From Gordonia gummivorans (GTDB taxonomy: Bacteria > Actinomycetota > Actinomycetes > Mycobacteriales > Mycobacteriaceae), in assembly GCF_022513585.1 (NCBI RefSeq), contig NZ_JAKWBF010000013.1, forward strand, positions 62,001-126,000: a DNA stretch of 64,000 nt, given 5' to 3'. A program made the position numbers and the translations under genes. Below, piece by piece: positions 44,566 through 53,900 of the stretch; the first letter of the stretch is position 1; each line of letters starts with the position of its first letter. Below the pieces are notes generated by a model. That model did not search any database. It was not told the DNA's origin and worked only from the letters and a program-made list of their open reading frames with translations.

Positions 44566-44650
44566 CATTTCCCCAGTTCAGCGGGCTGTCACTACCCTTC
44601 GGATCGGCGACCCACCCGCCGACCTCGTCGGCGATCGTAGAGGCGGGAAG
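44566..44650 (+). repeat. Dispersed intergenic repeat B, copy 4
   Basis: CATTTCCCCAGTTCAGCGGG ... GGATCGGCGACCCACCCGCC, GACCTCGTCGGCGATCGTAG, AGGCGGGAAG; the most complete copy, matching 9705-9792 on the opposite strand. Confidence 0.65.
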
Positions 44651-44769
44651 CGTCCGCCGGAGCGCGGCGCGGCGACGATGATCCACGAAAAATAGGGGAA
44701 GAAACTCGTCCCCTATCCCTGGAGTCCTCCCCGCGAATTTTCTCGCGGGCGACTCAACAAGCAGGGGCA

Positions 44770-44800
44770 GAAAGTAGGGGAAGAACCTTCCCCTACTTTC
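44770..44800. terminator. Perfect 14-bp hairpin
   Basis: GAAAGTAGGGGAAG and CTTCCCCTACTTTC with an AAC loop. A related hairpin (ATAGGGGA/TCCCCTAT) is about 70 bp before it. Could end transcription from the monooxygenase gene's strand or be part of a repeat element. Confidence 0.55.
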
Positions 44801-44991
44801 AGTGGTCCGGCGCCTCGCTGACGTGGCCCGTTCGCCTGCCCTTCGAGGCATCCCTCGGCCGGCGCCTCGGGCACCTCCGAGAGCGGTGGGGTGGTGGACG
44901 CTTATGTGCAGGCCAGAGCGCTAGTCACCGACCTCTTCGAGTCAGGGAGCGGTAGGAGGCACTCGCACCTCAGCTCAGGAGCGGTAACCCG

Positions 44992-46353
44992 TCAGGCGGA
45001 GACGGGCGCGGGTGCCGAGGTGAATCTGCCCGCCGGCTCGAAGCGGCCCAGCACGTCGTCGGCCGGTTCGCCTGCGACGGCGGAGATGAAGCCGAGGACG
45101 TCGTCGCGGCTCTCCAGTGTGAGCAACGGGTTGGGCTCCGAGAGCAGACCGAAGAGCGCCGACGCGATCTTCTCGTCGACCGCCGCCGCGGGGAAGGACA
45201 ACTCCAGGTGCGTGGCGTAGTCGGGGTCGCCGAGGTACAGGCGCGTCACCTCGACCGCCGCCTTTCCGCGTCGCTCCCAATGCTTTTCGAACTCCTGCGA
45301 GAGCCATTCGGCGCCGAACTCACCGTCATGCGCAGCCGCAGCCTTGACCAACTCGGCAACCTGGATCAGCGTGTTCTGCGCGCCCTGCCCGGCGACCGGG
45401 TCGACGGCGATGGCGGTGTCACCGATGGCGGCCACCGGATGGCCGCTGCGCGTCGTCGCGACTGCCTGGCGGACGGTCGGGGTCACCGCGCCCTTGAGCC
45501 ACGACACCGGGTCAGACTCGATGACCTGCAGCTTCTCGATAACCGGTGCGTCGTGCGGGAAGTACTCGTCGAAGATCTCGACGATGGCGGCGCGGGCCGA
45601 CGCCGCGTCGTGCACGTCGTCGATCTTGGGCGCCCAGGCACCGTCTGGCTTGGCGAAGACGATGAACGACCAGGTGGCGCCGGCGTCCTTGTGCAGGAAC
45701 GGTCCGACGAAGACCTCGCCGTTCTCGCTGTCGAGGTTGAACAGCGAATGACCGCCGCCCTCGCTGCTGCGGTAGGCGAAGGTCTGTGGGCCGTGATCGA
45801 GCCCGGTCAGGGTGACCTGCAGGAGGCGGCGCTGCGGCTCCCGGTAGTGGGTGCGCGACTCGTCGACGGGGAACAGGGTCGACAGCCCACCCTTGCCGGT
45901 GGCGACCAGCGTGATGTCGGCGTCGGCGGCGATCGCGTCGAGACGGTCGAGGTCGACGGACTCCACCGAGAACCGACCCCCGCGGTCCAGGAAGCGACCG
46001 AGCCGGTCGTCGGCACGCAGGCGAAGATCGACGGCCTGGGCGACATAGCCGTAGTCGGGGTTGAACTCGAGCACGTCGGCCCGCTCGTCGCCACTGCCGG
46101 AGTGCAGGCGAACGCTGATACCGGTGGTGTTACCGACCTCGTACAGATCGTCGATGATCTCGGCATCCCATTCGCGCGACTTGCCGAACAGCACGCCGAC
46201 ACCGGTCGGGGGCACCTCGTTGCGCAGAGATGCGCGGTCGCGGTCGCTGTAGAGCGTCACGTCGAATCCGGCGTCGGCGAATCCGAGCGCGGCACTGGTT
46301 CCGGCCAGTCCCGCGCCGACGATCGCGACCTTGCGACGGCTGTCTGCTGTCAT
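44992..46353 (-). CDS. FAD-dependent monooxygenase, StyA-like
   Basis: 453 residues. Rossmann FAD motif VAIVGAGLAGTSAALGFADA, a second GDTAIAVDPVAGQGAQNTL (the GD motif that binds FAD ribityl) and a StyA-like substrate domain. Resembles the oxygenase component of styrene monooxygenases, which take reduced FAD from a separate reductase; no StyB-like reductase gene lies beside it. Natural substrate unknown. Faces a divergent acyltransferase gene. Upstream of ATG 46353 is GAGGGAGAAACATC. Confidence 0.85.
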   Translation of the reverse strand: MTADSRRKVAIVGAGLAGTSAALGFADAGFDVTLYSDRDRASLRNEVPPTGVGVLFGKSREWDAEIIDDLYEVGNTTGISVRLHSGSGDERADVLEFNPDYGYVAQAVDLRLRADDRLGRFLDRGGRFSVESVDLDRLDAIAADADITLVATGKGGLSTLFPVDESRTHYREPQRRLLQVTLTGLDHGPQTFAYRSSEGGGHSLFNLDSENGEVFVGPFLHKDAGATWSFIVFAKPDGAWAPKIDDVHDAASARAAIVEIFDEYFPHDAPVIEKLQVIESDPVSWLKGAVTPTVRQAVATTRSGHPVAAIGDTAIAVDPVAGQGAQNTLIQVAELVKAAAAHDGEFGAEWLSQEFEKHWERRGKAAVEVTRLYLGDPDYATHLELSFPAAAVDEKIASALFGLLSEPNPLLTLESRDDVLGFISAVAGEPADDVLGRFEPAGRFTSAPAPVSA

Positions 46354-46440
46354 GATGTTTCTCCCTCACGTTGTGGTCCGCGCACAGCGTGCCGGTGCCG
46401 TGGCCCGGCGGGGAGGGTTAGACGCAGTACGATTCCGGCT

Positions 46441-48579
46441 GTGCGCACGCCCATGACCGATGAGAAGTCGGTCGCGACGCCCAACGAGGACGCCGCGACC
46501 GGCAACACGTCGGGCTACCGGCTCGACCTCGACGGGCTGCGCGGAATCGCGATCGCGCTGGTCGCCATCTTCCACGTCTGGTTTGGCCGGGTGTCCGGCG
46601 GAGTCGACGTCTTCCTGACGCTGTCCGGCTACTTCTTTGTCGCGTCGTTGCTCAAACACGTCATCGCGACGCAGCCGGCGTCGGTGTCGTGGAATCGGGC
46701 CATCAATCCCGGCCCCCGCCTGTGGCGCCTGTTCCGACGACTCATCCCCGCGCTCTTCCTCGTTCTGGCCGTCGTCACGTTGCTGATCGCGCTGGTGATG
46801 CCGAAGACCCGGTGGGGTCCGCTCGGCGCCGAGGTGCAGGCCAGCGCGCTCTACTACCAGAATTGGCACCTGGCGTTTCAGTCGCAGGACTACGCCGCGG
46901 CCGATTCCGCGATCAGCCCGATGCAGCACCTGTGGTCGATGTCGATGCAGGGCCAGTTCTTCGTCATCACCATGGTGTGCGCACTCCTCCTGGGCGGGCT
47001 GCTGAAGGCACTGGCGCGACGCTTCGAGGTACTTCGACGGCCGACGGTGATCCGCGGGATCGTCGGCGGCACACTGGCCGTCGTCGCACTCTTCTCGCTG
47101 GCGTGGGCTCAATACCGGCATGGCATCAACCAGCCGTTCAACTACTACGACACCGTCGCACGACTCTGGGAGCCGTTGGCCGGTGGCCTTCTCGCGGTGT
47201 GGATGCCTCGGCTCGCACTACCGCAGCGCCTGCGCACCTGGCTCGGCGTCGGCGCACTGTTGCTCATCGTGACGTGCGGCTGGTGGATCGTCGGTGTGGC
47301 GCAATATCCGGCGGCCTGGGCGCTGGTACCGGTCGGTGCGACGCTGCTGCTGATCTGGGTCGGCTCGCCGCAGACCGCGGCCACCGCCACCGGGCCGACC
47401 CCGACCAGCCGCGCACTGGCCCACCCCCGTCTGGTGTGGCTGGGATCGATCGCGTACGCGCTGTATCTCTGGCACTGGCCGCTGCTGATCTTCTACCTGA
47501 ATTGGCGCTACCAGGACGACGTGTCGTGGCTCGAGGGCACCGGGATTCTCGCGGTCTCGGTGGTACTCGCGTGGGCGACCACACGATTCGTCGAAGCACC
47601 GCTGCGGTCCGGACGCGGCGGCGGCTCGAAGCAGTACCGACGCATCCTGGTGCTGGCGCTCGTCGCCGCGACCGTCGTGAGCGCGGCGACCGTCACCATC
47701 TGGCAGCGCGACGCCGCCAACGCCACGGTCGACACGTTGAATCTCGACCCGCGCCTCTACCCCGGAGCACGCGCCTACCTGTACGACGCGGGCGTGCCGA
47801 ACGTCCCCATGCAGCCGAGTCCCGAACTGGCGCCGAAGGATTGGCCGATCACCTGGGAGGATTCGGTCACCGGACAGTTCACCGACGCTCCCGACCGCAT
47901 CCGCTCGGGCGTCTACGGCGACCCGACCGCCACCCGCACCATCGCGCTCGTCGGCGGCTCCCACGCGGACCAGTGGATCGACGCACTCAACATCATCGGC
48001 CAGCGGTACCACTTCAGGATCAAGACCTACCTGCGCGTCGGGTGCGCGCTGACCACATCGCACGTCTACACCTGGTTCGGCCGCAAGTACCCCGAATGCA
48101 ACGAATGGTCGCGGCGCGTGATGGCGCAACTCGCCGTCGACAAGCCCGACGTGGTGTTCACCAACAGCACCCGCCCGGCCGAAGAAGGCCCGGGCGACTA
48201 CGTACCGTCCGACTATGAGGAGATCTTCGCGCAGTTCCGCGACCGCGGCCAACGAGTTATCGCCCTGCGCGACAACCCTTGGGTGAGTGCAAAACTCAAG
48301 CCGCCGGAGTGTTTGGCGACCGGCCGCAAGCCGCAGGTGTGCGGCGTCGACCGGGATCGTGCGATGTCGCCGGTCGACCCGACGATCGCCATCGCGGGCA
48401 AGTATCCGAACATGACCTTCCTCGACTACACCGACGGCATCTGCAACGACACCTATTGCCCCGCGGTGGTCGGCAACATCGTCGTGTACCGCGACTTCCA
48501 CCACCTGACGGCCACCTACATCCGGAGCTTCATCCCGCAGCTGGAAACGGACCTGCAGCGGTCGTTGCGTTGGTGGTGA
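46441..48579 (+). CDS. Acyltransferase-3 with C-terminal SGNH domain (OafA-like)
   Basis: About 712 residues. Membrane acyltransferase domain (30-400): LDGLRGIAIALVAIFHVWFG (RxxRxxxVxxFH-like), GGVDVFLTLSGYFFV, and about ten helices. Extracellular SGNH hydrolase-like domain (450-712): IALVGGSHADQW (block I) and DFHHLTATYIRSF (block V Asp/His). Typically O-acylates cell-wall polysaccharide or glycolipid. The histidine pair in the first motif is intact. Starts GTG 46441 or ATG 46453; no strong ribosome site. Confidence 0.9.
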   Translation: MRTPMTDEKSVATPNEDAATGNTSGYRLDLDGLRGIAIALVAIFHVWFGRVSGGVDVFLTLSGYFFVASLLKHVIATQPASVSWNRAINPGPRLWRLFRRLIPALFLVLAVVTLLIALVMPKTRWGPLGAEVQASALYYQNWHLAFQSQDYAAADSAISPMQHLWSMSMQGQFFVITMVCALLLGGLLKALARRFEVLRRPTVIRGIVGGTLAVVALFSLAWAQYRHGINQPFNYYDTVARLWEPLAGGLLAVWMPRLALPQRLRTWLGVGALLLIVTCGWWIVGVAQYPAAWALVPVGATLLLIWVGSPQTAATATGPTPTSRALAHPRLVWLGSIAYALYLWHWPLLIFYLNWRYQDDVSWLEGTGILAVSVVLAWATTRFVEAPLRSGRGGGSKQYRRILVLALVAATVVSAATVTIWQRDAANATVDTLNLDPRLYPGARAYLYDAGVPNVPMQPSPELAPKDWPITWEDSVTGQFTDAPDRIRSGVYGDPTATRTIALVGGSHADQWIDALNIIGQRYHFRIKTYLRVGCALTTSHVYTWFGRKYPECNEWSRRVMAQLAVDKPDVVFTNSTRPAEEGPGDYVPSDYEEIFAQFRDRGQRVIALRDNPWVSAKLKPPECLATGRKPQVCGVDRDRAMSPVDPTIAIAGKYPNMTFLDYTDGICNDTYCPAVVGNIVVYRDFHHLTATYIRSFIPQLETDLQRSLRWW

Positions 48580-48585
48580 ACCGGG

Positions 48586-49239
48586 TCAACCGACGATCGA
48601 CCACAACGCCCGCGGCTGCGCGAAGAACAGTTCGCGGACGTGGTTGCGGACGATAGTCAATGTCGGACAAGGACATTCGGCGTTCACCCCGACCGCGTCG
48701 ACTCCGCGGTCGCGACACAGTGCAATCGCCCGCGCAAGGTGGAAGTCCTGGGTGACGACGACCATTTCCCGTTCACCGAACACGTCGTGTGCGCGCCGAC
48801 AACTCGCCTCGGTGTCGAATCCCGCTGGATCGTCGACGATGTCGGCGGCCGGCACCCCACGCTCCTGGAGATACGCGCGCATCACGGCCGGTTCGTTGCC
48901 GGCCTCGGCAGAGCCGTTGCCGGAATTGATGATTCGGTCCGTCTTGCCCGACCGGTAGAGAGCAAGAGTGGTGTCGAGCCGGCCGCGGACGTAGTCGCCG
49001 GGTTCGCCGTCGTCGACGAGTGATCCGAGCACCAGCGCCGTGCGCGGACCCGCGAATTCGTCGGCGTCGAAGATCCGCCCGACCGACGCGACGTACATCC
49101 AGGTGGCCGCCACCGTGACGATCAGTTCGACCACGACCAGTCCGACGAGCACCGCCGCACGCCCGAAACCCCCGAGAACCCCGAAACCTCGGACTGTGAA
49201 ACACCTATCAGTTGCCCGATAGCGACCACCTCTGTGCAC
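48586..49239 (-). CDS. YdcF/SanA-like DUF218 membrane-anchored protein
   Basis: About 217 residues. One N-terminal membrane helix (AAVLVGLVVVELIVTVAATW), then a DUF218 domain: TALVLGSLVDDG, RLDTTLALYRSGKTDRIINS (G N G), AGNEPAVMRAYLQERGVPAA, DTEASCRRAHDVF and VVTQDFHLARAIALCRDRGV. SanA/ElyC relatives affect envelope permeability or peptidoglycan. The frame opens at 49296; GTG 49239 is a guess for the start. Convergent with the acyltransferase, 6 bp apart. Confidence 0.8.
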   Translation of the reverse strand: MHRGGRYRATDRCFTVRGFGVLGGFGRAAVLVGLVVVELIVTVAATWMYVASVGRIFDADEFAGPRTALVLGSLVDDGEPGDYVRGRLDTTLALYRSGKTDRIINSGNGSAEAGNEPAVMRAYLQERGVPAADIVDDPAGFDTEASCRRAHDVFGEREMVVVTQDFHLARAIALCRDRGVDAVGVNAECPCPTLTIVRNHVRELFFAQPRALWSIVG

Positions 49240-49316
49240 TGCCGGGACGATACTGAAGCAATCAGCAGCCCATGTGTGCCGGGGGTCACACAGCATCGCG
49301 AAAGTGAGGTCGAGCG

Positions 49317-50702
49317 ATGCCGTATATGCCCGTCACGGAATCGATGTTCCTGATTGCCGAGACTCGCGAGCAACCCATGCATGTGGGCGGCCTCCAACTG
49401 TTCGTGCCTCCCGAAGGTCAGTCGGCGACCGAACTCGCCGAGGAGATCTTCGCGACGTTCCACCAATGCAAGGACGTCCATCCGATGTTCCGGAAGCGTC
49501 CCGCGTCGCCGGTGACGCTGCTCGGCAATGTGGCGTGGTCCTACGACGACGACATCGACTTCGACTACCACGTCCGACGCACGGTGCTGCCCCGACCGGG
49601 CCGGATCCTCGAGTTGCTGCGTTACGTGTCGCTCAACCACGGCGCCCTGCTCGACCGCTTCCGGCCGATGTGGGAGTTCCACGTGATCGAAGGCCTCGAG
49701 GACGGTCGGGTCGCCCTGTACTCCAAGCTCCATCACTCACTCGTCGACGGCGTGTCGGCGCTACGACTGCTCGAACGCACGCTGTCCAACGATCCCGACG
49801 ACCGCAACGGCAGCGCACCCTGGGACCCGGAACTGGTCAACCGCCGCAAGCGTCGGCCTGCCCGACCGAGCCCCAGCATCGCGTCGCGGATCGGCGGAGT
49901 CTTCGATGTCGCAGGCCAGATAGCGGGCATGGCACCCGCCGCGGCGAAGGTCGCGCTCACCGGCATGACCGACCCCGATTTCGTCGCACCCGGACTCACC
50001 GCGCCGCGCACGATCCTGGACGTGGCCATCGGCAGCGCCCGGCGATTCGCCGCACAGCAATGGGAGATCAGCCGCATCCGCACCGTCGCGTCGGAGATGC
50101 AGATCACCGTCAACGACGTCGTCGTGGCCATGTGCGCCGGAGCCCTGCGCGCCTACCTCATCGATCACGACGCGCTGCCGGACAAGCCGCTCGTCGCGTC
50201 GGTGCCGGTGTCGATGCACACCGACGACGACAAGGACGGCAACGCGGTCAGCGCGATCCTCGTCAGCCTGGCCACCGACCAGCCCGATCCCGAGCGGCGA
50301 CTCCGATCCATCGTCGCGTCGACCCGCAAGAGCAAAGAGGTGATCCGGGGCCTGCGTCCGCTGCAGGCGCTCGCGCTCGGCGCGGCGAACTTCGCACCGC
50401 TCGCCTTCGCGACCATCCCGGGTGTCGTGCAATACACGCCGCCGCAGTTCAACATCATCATCAGCAACGTGCCAGGCCCCAAGGAGCATCTGTACTGGAA
50501 CGGCGCACGGCTCGACGGCGTGTACCCGGTGTCGATCCCCATGGAGGGTCTGGCCCTGAACATCACCGTGACCAGCACCGCCGAGCACATCAACTTCGGG
50601 CTGATCGGCGCACGCGCCCAGTTGCCGAGCCTGCAGCGCCTGCTGACCCATCTCGACACATCTCTGGAAGAACTGGAAAAAGTGGCGTCGACCAAGCCCT
50701 GA
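49317..50702 (+). CDS. Wax ester synthase/diacylglycerol acyltransferase (WS/DGAT)
   Basis: 461 residues. Bifunctional-type acyl-CoA O-acyltransferase making storage wax esters or triacylglycerol. Catalytic HHxxxDG in YSKLHHSLVDGVSALRLLE (about 139-145). Family motifs: PMWEFHVIEGL, TVNDVVVAMCAGALRAYL, NIIISNVPGPKEHLYWNGA and the C-terminal TSTAEHINFGLIG. MPVTESMFLIAETREQPMHV is the typical start. GTGAGGTCG precedes ATG 49317. Divergent from the DUF218 gene. Confidence 0.95.
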   Translation: MPYMPVTESMFLIAETREQPMHVGGLQLFVPPEGQSATELAEEIFATFHQCKDVHPMFRKRPASPVTLLGNVAWSYDDDIDFDYHVRRTVLPRPGRILELLRYVSLNHGALLDRFRPMWEFHVIEGLEDGRVALYSKLHHSLVDGVSALRLLERTLSNDPDDRNGSAPWDPELVNRRKRRPARPSPSIASRIGGVFDVAGQIAGMAPAAAKVALTGMTDPDFVAPGLTAPRTILDVAIGSARRFAAQQWEISRIRTVASEMQITVNDVVVAMCAGALRAYLIDHDALPDKPLVASVPVSMHTDDDKDGNAVSAILVSLATDQPDPERRLRSIVASTRKSKEVIRGLRPLQALALGAANFAPLAFATIPGVVQYTPPQFNIIISNVPGPKEHLYWNGARLDGVYPVSIPMEGLALNITVTSTAEHINFGLIGARAQLPSLQRLLTHLDTSLEELEKVASTKP

Positions 50703-50744
50703 GGTGGCGATCGACACACCCAGCGGGCCTCAACCTGACTAGAC

Positions 50745-50765
50745 AGTAAGTTACTCGTGAGTATT
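50745..50765. promoter_or_regulatory. Overlapping palindromes, probable operator upstream of Fe-S oxidoreductase
   Basis: AGTAA-G-TTACT (50745-50755) and TACTC-GT-GAGTA (50752-50763) overlap in AT-rich sequence about 180 bp before the start of the Rv0338c-like gene and just after the WS/DGAT gene. A TetR/GntR-type operator is plausible; the regulator is not identified. Confidence 0.5.
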
Positions 50766-50940
50766 ATCTGGGTAACATGTCTCGCCCGACAGAACGTTAG
50801 TTAGGTCATCCTTGGCAGCGCGCCGGGGGCGCGAGGATTTACGGTTACCTGTAGTACACCGTCGACCAGTGGTGCATCAGCCCTGCGCACAGCGCGAACC
50901 ACGGCGGCGGACGACCTAGGAGAAAGGCCGGTACGCGCCC

Positions 50941-53900
50941 GTGACAGCCACCACGATTGCCATCGGCACGACGGCCGCCGTCATCAGCCTGTTCTGTTGG
51001 GCTCTGTTCCTCAGCGGCGTCTGGCGAATGTTCCGCACCATCTCGCAGGGCCAACGCGTGGACAGCGCACGCTTCTGGCCGCTGCTGCCACGCCTGGGCA
51101 CGATGATCAAGGAGTTCATCGCCCACACGCGGATGACGAAGTTCCGGACCGTCGGCTGGGCGCACTGGCTGGTGATGATCGGCTTCCTCGGCGGCTTCTT
51201 GCTGTGGTTCGAGGCGTACGGCCAGTCCATCAACCCGGAGTTCCACTGGCCGGTGTTCGGCGACTGGTTCATCTGGCACCTGTGGGACGAGTTGCTCGGC
51301 ATCGGGACCGTCGTGGGCATCATGACGCTGATCGTGATCCGCCAGCTCAACCATCCGCGCGTGCCCGAGCGGATCTCGCGCTTCTCCGGTTCCCGGTTCG
51401 GCGCCGCCTACTTCGTCGAGATCGTGGTGCTGCTCGAGGGTCTCGGCATGATCATGGTGAAGGCGTCGAAGATCGCGACGTATCACCACAGCGACCCGTA
51501 CTCCGACTTCTTCACCATGCAGGTCGCCAAGATCCTGCCCGCCTCCCCGACGCTGGTGTCGATCTTCGCGGTGATCAAGTTGATGAGCGGCATGGTGTGG
51601 CTCGCGGTGGTCGGCCGGAACATCAACTGGGGTGTCGCATGGCACCGCTTCTCGGCATTCCCGAACATCTACTTCAAGCGCGAGGCCGACGGTGGCGTCG
51701 CACTGGGTGCGGCCAAGCCGATGATGAGCAATGGCGTGATTCTCGACATGGAGACCGCCGACCCCGACGTCGACGCGTTCGGTGCGGGCAAGATCGAGGA
51801 CTTCTCCTGGAAGGGCTGGCTCGACTTCACCACGTGTACCGAGTGCGGTCGATGCCAGTCGCAGTGTCCGGCGTGGAACACCGGTAAGCCGCTGTCGCCC
51901 AAGCTGCTGATCATGTCGCTGCGCGACCACGGCTACGCCAAGGCGCCCTACCTGCTGGCCGGTGGTCGCAAGGACATGGGCGGCGACGAGGTGGGTCTCG
52001 TCGACGCCGACGGAAATGTGCTCGAGGACAAGCTGAACGCCATCCCCGAGGCCGCTCGCGCCGAGGCCGCCCGCAAGCTCGTCGGTGAATCCAAGGGTGC
52101 GCTCGGCGGTGGCGAGGGCATTGTCGCCGAGGAGGGTGCGTTCGATCCCGAGGCGCTCGGAGCGGTCATCGACACCGAGACCCTGTGGAGCTGCACCACC
52201 TGTGGCGCCTGCGTCGAACAGTGCCCCGTCGACATCGAACACGTCGACCACATCCTCGACATGCGCCGCTACCAGGTGCTCATCGAGTCGGACTTCCCGA
52301 CCGAACTCGCGGGCATGTTCAAGAACCTGGAGAACAAAGGCAACCCGTGGGGCCAGAACAGCTCGGCCCGCACCAACTGGATCGACGAGATCGACATCGA
52401 CATCCCGGTCTTCGGCAAGGACGTCGAGTCGTTCGAGGGCTTCGAGTACCTGTTCTGGGTCGGCTGTGCCGGCGCATACGAGGACCGCGCGAAGAAGACC
52501 ACCAAGGCCGTCGCCGAACTGCTCGACGTCGCAGCCGTGAACTTCCTCGTCCTCGGCGAAGGCGAGACGTGTACGGGTGACTCGGCCCGACGCGCGGGCA
52601 ACGAATTCCTGTTCCAGATGCTCGCGCAACAGAACATCGCCATGTTCGACGAGGTGTTCTCTACCGCGCCGCAGCAGCGCAAGAAGATCGTCGTGACCTG
52701 TGCGCACTGCTTCAACGCACTCGGCAACGAGTATCCCCAAGTGGGCGGGAAATACGAAGTGGTGCACCACACCCAGCTGCTGAACCGCCTGGTGCGGGAG
52801 AAGCGTCTGGTACCGGTCGCGCCGCTCGGCGAGGGCGTCACCTACCACGACCCCTGCTATCTCGGCCGCCACAACAAGGTCTACGACGCGCCGCGTGAGC
52901 TGATGGCCGCCGCGGGCGGACAGCTCACCGAGATGCCGCGTCACGGCGAACGGTCGATGTGCTGCGGCGCCGGTGGTGCGCGCATGTGGATGGAAGAGCA
53001 GATCGGCAAGCGGATCAACATCGACCGCGTCGACGAAGCGCTCGACACCCTCGGCGACCAGGTCGGCAAGGCACCCACCAAGGTCGCGACCGGCTGCCCG
53101 TTCTGCCGCGTCATGCTGACCGACGGCGTCACGGCCCGGACGTCCGGCACCGAGAACGAGGGCAAGGTCGAGGTCGTCGACGTCGCCCAGATGCTTCTCG
53201 AGTCGGTCAAGCGCGGTGCGCCCGAGGTCAAGCTGGGCGGACGCTTCCTCGGACCGCGACCGGCCGCTCCCGAACCAGAGCCGGAACCAGAGCCCGAACC
53301 CGAGAAGGTGGCTGCGGCCGCCGCACCGGCCGCGGAGGCCGGGTCGAAGCCGAAGGCCAAGGTCGGCCTCGGCATGAAGGGTGGCAAGAAGCCGGGTTCC
53401 GCAGCCGCAAAGGCCGCACCAGCAGAGGCACCGGCAGAAGCCGCTCCCGCCGCCGAGAAGAAGCCCGCCGCCAAGGGATTCGGCATGGGCGCCAAGGCGA
53501 AGAAGCCCGGTGCCGCCAAGACAGACGCCGGATCGGCTGCTCCGGCGCCCGCCGAGGCAGAGTCGTCGGAAGCGGTCGAATCGGCGGCGGAACCGAAACC
53601 GGCGAAAGCCAAGGGCTTCGGCATGGGCGCTGCAAAGCGTCCAGGTGCCAAGAAGCCGGGTGCTGCGGCTCCTGCTGCGGGTGTCACCGCCCCGGCCGAA
53701 AGCCAGGTGTCGGAGTCCGCTGCGGACGCCGAGCCGACCGCCGACACCGCAACGGCTGCCGTCAGCGAGGAAAAGCCTGGCAAAGCCAAGGGATTCGGGA
53801 TGTCCGCGGGTAAGAAGCGCCCCGGCGGGATTGGCAAGGCGGCACCGGCTGCCAAGCCTGCGGCAGAATCCGCAGCGGCCGAAACTGCGCCTGCCGCAGC

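Larger units (their letters stand above)
44061..44991. other. Gene-free, palindrome- and repeat-rich stretch
   Basis: No open frame here has credible coding character. It contains two copies of repeat B, a perfect 11-bp hairpin GGTCAGGGACC/GGTCCCTGACC (44241-44277), a 38-nt palindrome centred on CTGCAG (44343-44380), GTGTGCTGCAGCACAC (44500-44515), two AT/G-rich hairpins (44691-44725, 44770-44800) and degenerate repeat A copies (44838-44888 and 44940-44986). Confidence 0.7.

Noticed and set aside
44122..44640. 172-codon frame in the palindrome-rich gap
   Set aside because: Runs through several palindromes and both repeat B copies; composition not protein-like.
45208..46440. Upstream extension of the acyltransferase frame by more than 400 codons
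   Set aside because: It is antisense to the StyA-like gene; the acyltransferase domain starts only at about 46500.
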